Assembly: GCA_016256075.1 (NCBI GenBank)
Contig: SDVU01000681.1
Span: 1 to 11,418, forward strand
DNA: 11,418 bases
Reading direction: 5' to 3'
Source of the DNA: Dictyocoela muelleri
Lineage: Eukaryota; Microsporidia
Positions 1-7,703 of the stretch are shown here, piece after piece; the first letter of the stretch is position 1, and every line of letters starts with the position of its first letter. Under the pieces are notes generated by a model. The model was not told the origin of the DNA and searched no databases. It saw only the letters and a list, made by a program, of their open reading frames with translations. A program made the translations under genes and the position numbers.

Positions 1-184
1 TTTTACATTTCAATTGGTTTTATCAGCCAAATTTGTTAAATTTAAAAAATTAAGACTGTTTGATTTTCTATTATAAAAAATATTAAAATTTGTATTGTAT
101 ATATTTAAATTTTTTACAAATATACGCGAGACTTAATAATCCGAACCTTAATAACATGCAAATCTTTCAATATTATTATATATA
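1..184. other. AT-rich sequence, nothing recognised
   Basis: No open frame of useful length, RNA gene or clear repeat is visible. The stretch is very AT-rich and ends where the R1 repeat begins. It could hold remains of an older repeat too decayed to recognise by eye. Confidence 0.5.
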
Positions 185-563
185 AGCCAGTTATTAATCA
201 TCCCAGATGTAAAATTTAACTATAATCGCTAAAATTTTTCTAAAGTCGCATTTTAAATAATCAAAAATGAGATTAAGTGATCAATAACTATAGAAGTTAT
301 ATAAATTTGATATTGTATATTATATCTGATTTGAATTAGTTAAATCTTTTATAGTGAATTGGAAGATCGTCCTAAATATATAGTGACAGATTTAAGCAAA
401 CAGGAATGAAATTAAAAATTAATAAGGGAATTATATGTATCCCACTGAGTCATTATAAAACCAAAAATCCCATATAAAGCTGATACTTAGGTAGCTTAAA
501 AGTAAGATGATAATTGGGGCATGAATAAGCAAAGATTAAAATACTAAGGTTTAAGACAACACC
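185..563 (+). mobile_element. R1: decayed SINE-like repeat copy, sense on plus strand
   Basis: This is an old copy of the R family, in the opposite orientation to R2-R5. Its start (agccagttatt, then gatgtaaaatttaa) matches the tRNA-like head of R3 read on the minus strand. The middle (aaaaatgagattaagtgatc near 263-283) matches the R3 block aataatgagggaatgacatt. The region near 442-463 (cactgagtcattataaaacc) matches the conserved R body block, and the end near 553-560 (agacaac) matches the R terminal hairpin. Order and spacing are kept across about 380 bp, although identity is low. The head has lost a clear B box, so the copy is probably inert. The 3' limit is uncertain and could reach about 595. 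Confidence 0.6.
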
Positions 564-602
564 CTTTTTGTGCAATTGGCAATCCTAAAAAACGTCGGAT
601 GC

Positions 603-628
603 GATTTTCCGGATTTAATCCGGCGAAA
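603..628. repeat. Short GC-containing hairpin
   Basis: A perfect 6-bp inverted repeat, ccggat/atccgg (609-623), has a 3-base loop and weaker extension (attt/aaat) on both sides. It is conspicuous in such AT-rich sequence. It sits between R1 and R2 and vaguely resembles the larger hairpin at 951-1016. No function can be assigned. Confidence 0.45.
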
Positions 629-684
629 TTTCTGTAAAAACCTCAGGAGAATTTAATTTAAATAAATGAAAAAAATTCCATTTT

Positions 685-937
685 AACAACATCCATAGTT
701 GAAAACCCGAGGAGTTGTCTATAACAATAATCTTTAGATTATGGTGTTCAGTAATGGGTCATTGCTATGTTACCCAGGCCCAGATGCGCGCGATTTTTAT
801 TTTATCGATGACTTACCTAGATATGTGGCAAATTAGAGGCTTTTTATGAATATTTTTTTTCTCAAATATTTTGGCTCTGTGTGTCGCCACAATCAATACC
901 AGATATGAATTACATCGCTTAATCATCATATTATACT
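685..937 (-). mobile_element. R2: SINE-like repeat copy, truncated at its head
   Basis: On the plus strand this starts with the same block as R3 (acaacatccatag, then gagttgtct), which forms the small hairpin at the end of the element. It continues with the R body: tacccaggcccag near 771-783, attttatcgatgac near 800, and a variant of the ggcttttcatgaattttta block near 838. Similarity to R3 fades near 937, so the tRNA-like head is missing. R2 faces R1 tail to tail, with about 120 bp between them. The copy is clearly related to R3 but diverged. Confidence 0.7.
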
Positions 938-950
938 GATTGGAAATCCG

Positions 951-1016
951 TTTTGGGCCTTAGTCGAAAAAAAACGGATACCATTTCGGTGCAAAATCCG
1001 TTTTTTTCGCCCAAAA
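951..1016. repeat. Long near-perfect hairpin beside R2
   Basis: The arms cgaaaaaaaacggat (965-979) and atccgtttttttcg (996-1009) pair along about 14 bp with one bulged A, and an outer ttttggg/cccaaaa pair (951-957 with 1010-1016) extends the stem. The segment aaatccgtttt also recurs as a direct repeat (944-954 and 994-1004). The structure begins just beyond the point where R2 loses similarity to R3, so it may be a separate small foldback element that interrupts or abuts R2. It contains no coding frame. Confidence 0.65.
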
Positions 1017-1384
1017 TTTTTAATACTAATTAGAACAAAAATGTAAAAGCAATAATTATTTTAAAAATATATTAAATTTATAATTATATTAGCTAGATAG
1101 TAATTGCAAAGTTATATGATGGGGTTTAAAATTTAAAAAAGTTTATGAATAATGAAAATTAATATATTTAAATAACAGATTTTTAGAAAAATTTTTTATA
1201 AAAAATATCTGCAATATTGGAACAAAAAAAATGAATATTAGTCAGCAAATAAAAGAAAATCTATTGACGTGCCTTTAACAACAGATACTTGTAAATCTTA
1301 TCATAATTATATCAACTTAATGATTAAAAAGAGATGGTCGTCATTAGACAAAATCAATATATATATTTTTATATATTACATGCT
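1017..1384. other. AT-rich spacer between R2 and R3
   Basis: No gene is supported. A 64-codon open frame beginning at 1269 runs into R3 and has no recognisable protein features, so it is dismissed. An imperfect inverted repeat (cagat...atctg, about 1176-1211) is present but mostly A/T. Confidence 0.5.
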
Positions 1385-1826
1385 GACAACATCCATAGCT
1401 GCTAACCCGGAGAGTTGTCTCCAACCATGGCCTTTAGACCTTTGGTTCCTGGTGTTCCAATAATACGTCACTTCCTAAGCTACCCAGAAGCCCAGCTGTA
1501 TACGCGATTTTCGTTTTATCAATGACTCAGCAGTTACGGGTAATTAGTGGCTTTTCATGAATTTTTATTTTTACTACTTTTTGCCGAGATGTGTTGCCGC
1601 ACTTATCCCCACACCTAGGAGAGTCTTTCTGCTTCATTGTCATATTAGACCAAGTCTTAATCAGCTATACCACACCGGAAAAACTGTATATTATACTATA
1701 ATTATATAGTATGGCCGCTTAATGTCATTCCCTCATTATTTATTAAAGAGTGACGTCTGCGTGATTCGAACCACGATACTTAAATTTTACATTCAAGAGT
1801 GTTAACCACTGAATATCTGGCTAATG
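1385..1826 (-). mobile_element. R3: best-preserved SINE-like repeat copy
   Basis: Read on the minus strand, the element has three parts. First is a tRNA-like head (about 1826 to 1755). Next is a body with the blocks aataatgagggaatgacatt, ccccacac (complement near 1609) and tgctgagtcattgataaaac (complement of 1514-1533). The end is a small inverted repeat, gacaac (1385-1390) with gttgtc (1414-1419). The same blocks recur in the same order in R1, R2, R4 and R5, which defines the family. Length is about 440 bp and no protein is encoded. An internal pol III-type promoter plus a non-coding body fits a tRNA-derived SINE; no partner LINE or target-site duplication was recognised. Alternatively it could be another non-autonomous element that captured a tRNA-like sequence. 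Confidence 0.72.
1756..1826 (-). other. tRNA-like head of R3 (putative pol III promoter)
   Basis: On the minus strand, ggttcgaatc (1772 back to 1763) matches the tRNA B-box consensus GGTTCGANTC. Upstream, tagccagatattcagtggttaa (1823-1802) is A-box-like with a few extra bases. Between them, cttgaa...tttaag can form an anticodon-like stem. The T arm lacks a base needed for a normal 5-bp stem and no proper acceptor stem is visible, so this is not a functional tRNA gene. R4 has a cleaner A box at the same place (tagctgattggttaa on the minus strand, 2252-2238). The isotype cannot be assigned. Confidence 0.6.
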
Positions 1827-1889
1827 TTTTATAAAAATCGTTTTTCATTGATAATTACATTAAAAGTATATTTTTATGCGACTTATTAT

Positions 1890-2262
1890 TCCCCCAAATT
1901 GGTTTAATATGACTTTGAGATTTAAATCTTTGGTTTTTGTTGTTCAAATTTTACGCCACACAAATGAACGACTTTTCATTTTATCAATGACTCAGCAGTA
2001 TACAGATAATTATAGGCTTTTTAATCAACATTTTAATTTTGAAATGTTTTGTCTGGATTTTTCATCACAATTCGTTAATATCTTTTTCCGTTATATGATT
2101 TTATACCAAGTTTTAATAATCTAGATACACGGGAACAACTATATATCGGTGTTATAGTTATTCATCGTACAATGTCATTTCCGATATTTAATTAAAGTGA
2201 CCTAAAAAACAAATTACGATACTTAATATTCAAAAGTATTAACCAATCAGCTATGTGGCTTT
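1890..2262 (-). mobile_element. R4: diverged SINE-like repeat copy
   Basis: Aligned with R3 in the same orientation: ctttggtttttgttgttcaaattttacg (1928 onward, compared with the R3 segment near 1440-1471), the nearly unchanged attttatcaatgactcagca (1978-1997), ttataccaagttttaataatc (2101 onward), and aatgtcatttccgatattta (2171-2190). The tRNA-like head (complement of about 2210-2260) reads gccacatagctgattggttaa, a good A box, but the B box is degraded. R4 follows R3 almost directly in tandem. An 82-codon open frame at 1876-2124 lies inside the repeat and is treated as chance. Confidence 0.65.
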
Positions 2263-3177
2263 ATTTAATTACGAATAAAATATTTCGGAATTTATAAAAA
2301 CCCATCCTAAAAATAAATTATATAAAATTCTCTTAGAAAATTATTTTGAATTAAAATTTGATTTTATTACAACATGTTGAAAAAAAGATTTTTTAACATG
2401 TATAAAAACAATATCTTATATCTTTGTCGGAACTCTTATAATTAATTATTTAAAATGAATAAAAATAATAGATACTTATAACATATAATTTAAGCGAAAC
2501 CGAAACGGGGTTTTCAATGAAAATTTCTAATAAAATCATGTATTTGATATTTTCGAGTCTATTTTAAAAAATTTTAAAACAAGCATTTTTTTTTATTTCG
2601 CTTGTTATTCAAAAATTTGCTCAAAAAAATTATAAGAATTTGTTTATTTTCAGAGAATTATGCAAATAAATAATACATCAAAGCAGGATTCTATAATTAT
2701 TTGACCTTATGAAAATCTAAAACGAATATGAATTATATCTAGAGTATATTCCTTGTGTAATTCTACCTTTTTATATTTCAACCCCCATATAATAGGCTTT
2801 AATCCGATAAATTTATTTGAATTATTTTTAATCCCTATATGAAAAATAAAAAAAATAAAATATCTGATTGAGAAAACAAAAAACTACAGATAGATATTTG
2901 GTAGCATTAACTGTTCTCTATACCAGTGTTTTACAAGGTAGTTCTTACCGCAAAAAGTTACGTGGCGAGTTTTTGTGACATTTATATTTATCTTAATTTC
3001 GGGACGGTCAATAGCTTATGAAAAGTTATGTTTGTGATTATAATTGTTTATCACATAATTCAATTTGGGGTAAAAATAGTTTTTGGTTTCTTTTATAAAA
3101 CACCATTAAGAAGAAAAAACACAGCTATCATTTATTTAATACTTTCTCAATCTTAAAAAAAATAGAGAAGGATCAGG
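2263..3177. other. AT-rich intergenic sequence without a gene
   Basis: About 0.9 kb with no convincing open frame. Its only clear structure is the hairpin at 2372-2401. The right end abuts the left terminal repeat of the first Merlin-like element. Confidence 0.5.
2372..2401. repeat. Tight hairpin (12-13 bp arms)
   Basis: acatgttgaaaaaa and ttttttaacatgt are complementary apart from one extra G and are separated by only a few bases, so the single strand would fold into a compact stem. It is isolated in AT-rich sequence. It could be the end of a decayed mobile element or a chance A/T-run palindrome anchored by catgtt/aacatg. Confidence 0.5.
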
Positions 3178-4149
3178 TGCATTTTAGATGGCTAAAACAC
3201 GGGCGTATTTTTTTTTAAAAAAACCCTATGTGCACATCTAAAGAATGTAATAAAAGGCTATTTATTAAATTATTAATTCAATTAAAGCTTTAAATGCCTT
3301 ATCACCTTCATTTATATTAGCGTATACCTCAAAAGATATATATCAATAAGTCTTCTTACTCTATGTCGTCTTAATATTTCACGTTCAATCCCCGACCAAC
3401 AGCTTCAATCGTATTTATAGGCACTTTTTCGCACTATTAACAAATTCTATAGAGTTATTAACTGTTCTATGAGATGAAAAATGTTCTGATAAACGAGAAT
3501 ATCCCCTCCAACCATCTGTATAAATAATTGTGTTCGTATCAACATATGCTTTCAAAAAAGATAATAAATCATTGCTGTATCTTTGTAAACAGCATTTTAA
3601 AATTATTCTTCGGTTTCTATCTCTCTCAACCGCACCTATTATCCATATTCCACAAACATGCTGGCCCCTATTATATTTTCTTTTTTCTAAACTTACATTA
3701 ATTAGCCTCAAAAACCACACCCTCACCACTTATAGCTCGAAATTAGGCATAATATTTATCCAATAATTTCAAATTTCTTAAACCTTTAAGAATCCTATAA
3801 ACTTTATACATATCAAGTCTTGTCCACCTAATATATTTGGATATAGAAGTTCCTTAATCCCATTTAAATAAATACAAAGACGCTCCTTATTATCTGATAT
3901 ATTTCCGTTAAAGTCAGTACCTTGAAATAATGCATATCTTAATACGCAATTTTTCGAAGAACAAATAATCATATATTTTTTTGTCATGCCATACTATTTT
4001 TGATCCACAATTTTTGCATTTATTTTTAAAAGGCATCAATATTATTTCATTAATTAAAGATTCAAAAAATTCATTTTCGTTTTATTGCATTTATCATAAG
4101 GGTAAAATGCAAAAAAAGGTACGCCCCCATTTTGACCATCTCATGTGCA
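3178..4149 (-). mobile_element. Merlin-like DNA transposon 1, decayed, with terminal inverted repeats
   Basis: The ends form imperfect terminal inverted repeats of about 53-55 bp. Left (3178-3230) reads tgcattttagatggct, then a gggcgta block, a T run and accctatg. The complement of the right end (4149 back to 4095) reads tgcacatgagatggtc, then gggggcgta, a T run and acccttatg. Between them, on the minus strand, lies a transposase relic with IS1595/ISXO2-type motifs, the family that includes eukaryotic Merlin elements. A length of about 970 bp with one short transposase is normal for Merlin. No clear target-site duplication is seen. The left end also contains its own hairpin (gcattttagatg with catctaaagaatg). 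The element is presumably immobile. Confidence 0.72.
3275..4085 (-). pseudogene. Merlin/IS1595-type transposase relic 1
   Basis: Reading leftwards on the minus strand: an N-terminal zinc-ribbon-like CKNCGSK near 4045-4020; then KRKYNRGQHVCGIWIIGAVE near 3680-3620, the family's hallmark after the first catalytic Asp; YTDGWRGYSRL near 3510 with the second catalytic Asp; HRTVNNS near 3465; and NTIEAVGRGLNVK near 3405-3370 with the catalytic Glu. The longest surviving open stretch is 104 codons (3415-3729). The gene is broken: motifs lie in different frames, stops interrupt the N- and C-terminal thirds, and the codon expected to give the first catalytic Asp now reads Asn in the motif-bearing frame. 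The expected length of about 270 residues fits the span. The family call is strong; the exact start is not determinable. Confidence 0.8.
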
Positions 4150-4191
4150 ATTAACCAATATAGAATATATTTGGAACCTAGCCAGCACCAG

Positions 4192-4492
4192 CCCCCTAAA
4201 AAGGGTAAAGTACCATTCCTTTGAGCTTACAACATGATTCTTATTTTTTAATAAGCTCAAAATTACGAGATAAGTTTAAATAAATAAGAATTACATCATA
4301 ATAAGATTTTATATAGAGTTTCCAAAAAATTGTCAAAGTAACAATTTTTAAAACCCTCCAATAAATCTTCTTATGATATAATTCTTATTTATTGAAACCT
4401 ATATCGTGATTTTGAGCTTATTTCAAATAAGAATCATGTTGTAGGCTCAAAGGTATGTGACATTACCCTTTTTGTGTGGCTCGTGGCAGGGG
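4192..4492. mobile_element. Palindromic foldback element A (MITE-like)
   Basis: Nearly the whole 300-bp segment is one imperfect inverted repeat. The left arm includes cctttgagcttacaacatga (4219-4238) and aaataaataagaattacatc (4278-4297). The complement of the right arm gives cctttgagcctacaacatga and caataaataagaattatatc in the same order. The centre is a smaller hairpin, aaaaattgt...acaattttt (4325-4349). Ends carry cccc and an aaaaagggtaa block. No protein is encoded. The same arms recur in element B, so this is a repeat family, probably an internally deleted derivative of a transposon. Which transposon mobilised it is inferred from its neighbour, not proven. Confidence 0.8.
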
Positions 4493-5463
4493 TTTATAAC
4501 TATACTATATAAAAAAAATAATAAAAATAATAAAAAAATAAAAAAAACATTTTAATAAAATAATCAAGAAGTCAGCAAATTCCATGTCTTTAAAATTTCT
4601 AAAGAACATGAAAACATTTAAATATCCCTGTAATGTGTCCAAACTTAATCTATAAGTATAATGTTTAATTTTTTAAAGATGAAGCTACATATTTTCAATT
4701 TTCTGGGTGTTGGCTTGAGATATAGGGTCAAGAAAATTATATGTATGATTCATAGTATCACGATGTTTGTTTTTAATATTACTATATGAGGTACATTTAT
4801 TAGAAACTACATATGACTTGTCCTTTATTTATCGTTTAATAATGGGTAAAAGCGTTGTAGCTTTTCTATCATCAACAACACGACAAAAACAATACACACT
4901 CTAAAATTCAATAGCCCTCATACTCAGCCTAATTTCTCAATATCTTTAACATTGTATTTACTTAAACTTAGCCCAATAGGTTTCATCTATCTGAACTTTT
5001 TTTAAGATACAAAATAATGGCCTTTTATTCATAATTATAAACTCAAATTTTTTTCTCACAGTATTTAACAATACAGCGTATGTATCCCTACCAATTTTTG
5101 TGTTCCGCATAACATTTTACGACTGAAATGGTCTTTATCAAAAAAAATAAAAGATAAATTTTATAAACACCTTTGGTGTTACTTTCAACACCTTTTGAAC
5201 GCAATCATCTAAAATGTTTGCTCTAAATTTGCATCTGAATATTTCCATGCAATTCATTTTGAATAGTTGCCGTTAGGTTTTATTTTTACTAAGTTTATGG
5301 CATATTTTGCATTCTTTAAACTTGGGGATTACATATAATAGTTGAAGCAAATATATTATGCTATTATTATCATGCAATAAAATAAAAAACCCCTAATCAA
5401 TCATCCTGGACATTCTTTTCCACATGTGAGGTTACAATTTTTTTTATAAAGTATAGTTATATA
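4493..5463 (-). mobile_element. Merlin-like element 2 interior, between palindromes A and B
   Basis: The segment is bounded by inverted sequences continuous with the palindromes: ggggtttataactatactat (4489-4508) and the matching agtatagttatataccccc (5450-5468), with A/T runs continuing inward. It contains transposase relic 2. Together with the inner arms of A and B this looks like one larger element with very long inverted ends, or a decayed transposon whose two ends were each converted into foldbacks. The true outer limits remain uncertain. Confidence 0.55.
4640..5345 (-). pseudogene. Merlin/IS1595-type transposase relic 2
   Basis: On the minus strand, in order: a zinc-ribbon-like KECKICHK near 5315-5295; KKVQIDETYWAKF near 4999-4961 with the first catalytic Asp in the family IDET motif; CRVVDDRKATTLLPIIKR near 4880-4825; SNKCTSYSNI near 4800, where the second catalytic Asp position appears as Asn; MNHT near 4753 for the family VNHS; and NTQKIENM near 4705-4685 with the catalytic Glu. 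Several stops and frame changes separate the pieces, so it is dead. It differs clearly from relic 1 (IDETYW here, KRKYNRG there) and is a separate lineage, not a local duplicate. No initiation codon can be chosen. Confidence 0.72.
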
Positions 5464-5709
5464 CCCCCTAAAAAAGTAAACTTCCATTCCTTTGAACATA
5501 AAACATGATTCTTATTTAAAAAAGTTCTAAATCATGAGATTTTTCTAAATATGATAGAATTATATCATAATAAAATTTTATGTTGAGTTTCTAAAATATT
5601 ATTATGATATTATTCTTATATATTTGGAAGGATCTCATGATTTTGAGCTTATTTCAAATATGAATCACGTTGTCTGCCTAAAGGAATGAGAGTTTACCCT
5701 TTTAGGGGG
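5464..5709. mobile_element. Palindromic foldback element B (MITE-like)
   Basis: A 246-bp inverted repeat ending in ccccctaaaa (5464-5473) and ttttaggggg (5700-5709). The left arm carries ccattcctttgaacataaaa and catgattcttattt. The complement of the right arm carries cattcctttaggcagacaac and gtgattcatattt in the same order. These are the same arm sequences as element A, with a shorter centre. No coding capacity. B is more diverged between its own arms than A, suggesting an older insertion or relaxed arm matching. Confidence 0.78.
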
Positions 5710-6055
5710 ATCATGTAAGAACATATATTTGAATATTTTTTAAATTTATACTCCTAAATATAATATTCGATTTTTAATTATGTTTTAAGAATATAATTTT
5801 TAGACAATCTTATGTCACTTTTTTTGGCTGTTTTTAGATGTTTTTATCAGGGCTTATTAGAAAGATGCTCAGAGAAAAGGGAGGCCCTTCGAGGTTAAAA
5901 AATAATTTCGTTTTTTTTAAAAAATAGCTTAATTTTTTATAAAAATATTTAAAACAATATTTTATTTAAAAAATAATTTTAAATTTTATGTAAAGATTAA
6001 AATGAATTTTTCCTGAGTTACATTCATTATAAATCTTTACCTAAATGTATATTCG
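5710..6055. other. AT-rich sequence with one hairpin
   Basis: No gene is recognised. The notable feature is an inverted repeat: gtaaagattaaaatgaat (5990-6007) pairs with attcattataaatctttac (6022-6040), an 18-bp-class stem with a 14-15 base loop just downstream of transposase relic 3. It could be part of that element's end. No matching inverted copy was found on the other side of the relic. Confidence 0.5.
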
Positions 6056-6059
6056 TGAA

Positions 6060-6770
6060 TCCAATTATCAATATATCTATTTTGAAGCCGTGATTTTTAC
6101 GCATACTTGCTTGTAGAAGCGACAAAAATCATTTGATATTATTTGTATGCGTTCATTCTTCATTAACAAATCCTTCATTATGAATGACTACTTTGTGATC
6201 TAGAAATAAATTTTCTGCTATCCCAGAATATGATGGATGACCATCAGTATGAGATCTTCTGCAAACAGCTATAACATTTTCTAATGCACGTGTTAATGTT
6301 TTCTCTTGTAGACTCTAATACGTGTAATATGAAAAAAATTATCAACAGCATAAATCGCACCTAATATTCAAATAGTATCTGTGTTTGATCATCCGTACTA
6401 GTTATATATCTTATCCTTCTTCTACGGCTTATTACGGTCTGATCATCTTCAATTATTATCCCGGGACCTCCTAAAAGAACTGGTCTATTCGAAAGAAAGA
6501 TTTTATAACATTTCAATAATTTATTTCTAATAGAATTTATATTAGCGTTAGATATCTTATGACACTAATATAATTGTTGATAATTTAACCCACTCATTAT
6601 CAAATAAATAATGTGAATTAGTGAAGTAATATTCAATTTTAAATTAATTAGCGATTTTTCTTTTCGACATATCGATATTTTGCATCCACACTGAATTGTT
6701 TATTTTTTGCACCTTTACGAACTAAACTCAGTTCTGCGATATTATTACAACACGAACATGATTTTTGAGC
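6060..6770 (-). pseudogene. Merlin/IS1595-type transposase relic 3
   Basis: On the minus strand, in order: a CSCCNN zinc-ribbon start near 6758-6741, followed by ELSLVRKGAKNK; a long near-open stretch (about 6655-6365) ending in LLGGPGIIIEDDQTVISRRR near 6475-6415, the segment before and at the first catalytic Asp; then HTDGHPSYSGIAE near 6250-6210 with the second Asp; HKVVIHNEGFVNE near 6195-6155; and a NNIK segment near 6140, where family members usually have Glu, so the third catalytic residue seems lost. Frame changes and at least one stop break it. GGPG, RRRR and HTDGHPSY set it apart from relics 1 and 2. Terminal repeats were not identified. Confidence 0.72.
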
Positions 6771-6779
6771 TTTATTAAT

Positions 6780-7620
6780 ATTATTTTCAAGTAAAAAACA
6801 TATAAATCTTCAATATTTGTGAAAATGCTATTTAATATCCCGAAAAACACAGGGTTTATTTTTTTAAAAAAATAAAAAATCAAATTTTTGCTTTTGTTTA
6901 GAAATATGATCATTTTTTGCAATAAATGCGGGAATCTTTCTAAAAAAGACACAAATTAGTATTGTTATTTTGTTAATTGTCTTAACGTCAGTATTCCGGA
7001 ATGTGTTTATTGCCTGAAATATGTCTATTGTCAACGTGTCTAACAATGTAGGTATATTTTAATTTTTAACTCTGTATTCGAAAATATACAGTGAACTTGA
7101 AAATACTCAGTTGGTGTTAGAGTTTGGTTGTAGGATAAATATTCTATTTCCGATAAATTTTTTTATGTCTTCGAATTCAAATTGACACGGTTTATTGTTA
7201 TTGAACTATTATAAAAGTAAAAGTTTATGAAAATGGGCAATAGTTAATTACAAGGTCGGAGGGGAAATTATATATTCGGAGGGAAATTTTAGCAAGAGTA
7301 AATAATAATAGGGATAAATATATTTATAAGATGGAGAATAAATGTTTTTTTTAACCACTCTAATATGAATTTCGCTGTTGATAACATATACGAAACTTTC
7401 ATATTGGCTAAAATTTTAATTTACAAGTGGACGGAAAAAATAAAAAGTGGAAAAAATTTATGGTTAATTTTTTTGAATCTTATAAAAAACACCCTCTTAA
7501 AGGTCCTTATAAAAAAATACACCTTAAAATAAACTTTCAAAAACCATATTTTTATAAGATCTTTTTTAACCCGCTATATTAATTTTACAGTTCAAAAAAA
7601 ACTATGGAAATTCAATTTTT
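6780..7620. other. AT-rich sequence without a recognised gene
   Basis: Overlapping small frames on the minus strand (60 and 74 codons, between 6728 and 7046) could include an N-terminal extension of transposase relic 3 but show no recognisable motif, so no gene is called. Around 7260-7290 a gcggagg-like phrase repeats (gtcggaggggaaatt, ttcggagggaaatt), and near 7480-7560 the phrase cttataaaaa recurs. Nothing else is seen. Confidence 0.45.
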
Positions 7621-7703
7621 TTACCGCATTTATAATTTTCCTCAGGACCTTATAATTTTACACTTAGACTTTATAATTTTACCACCTACCTTATAATAAA
7701 CTC
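7621..7703. repeat. Degenerate 21-bp tandem repeat, about four units
   Basis: Successive units share a 21-base period: 7641-7661 (ctcaggaccttataatttta plus c), 7662-7682 and 7683-7703, preceded by a partial unit at 7621-7640. The constant part is cttataattttac and the rest varies. The repeat is old and short, with no gene near it. Related cttataaaaa phrases just upstream (7478-7520) may be remains of the same array. Confidence 0.55.

Noticed and set aside
1269-1463. 64-codon open frame on the plus strand
   Set aside because: It runs from AT-rich spacer into the R3 repeat and has no domain or start signal.
1513-1533. TGACTCAG in the R core as a Gcn4/AP-1 binding site
   Set aside because: The match is conserved in R3, R4 and R5 because they are copies of one element; nothing indicates a regulatory role.
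1658-1690. A second tRNA-like head inside R3 (tatagctgattaagac on the minus strand)
   Set aside because: It resembles an A box, but no B box follows at a proper distance.
1756-1826. A functional tRNA gene on the minus strand
   Set aside because: The B box is good, but the T-arm stem lacks a base, the A-box region has extra bases and no acceptor stem forms. The same sequence recurs as the head of a dispersed repeat.
1876-2124. 82-codon open frame on the plus strand
   Set aside because: It lies almost entirely inside the R4 repeat, other copies of which do not keep the frame.
1385-2262. R3 and R4 as a pair of long terminal repeats
   Set aside because: There is no internal coding segment between them, they are far more different from each other than paired terminal repeats usually are, and other copies occur alone and inverted.
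3530-3766. 78-codon open frame on the plus strand
   Set aside because: It is antisense to the conserved motifs of transposase relic 1.
6728-7046. Two overlapping minus-strand frames of 74 and 60 codons
   Set aside because: Lys/Phe/Ile-rich translations of A/T sequence without motifs; the first is in a different frame from the CSCC motif of relic 3.
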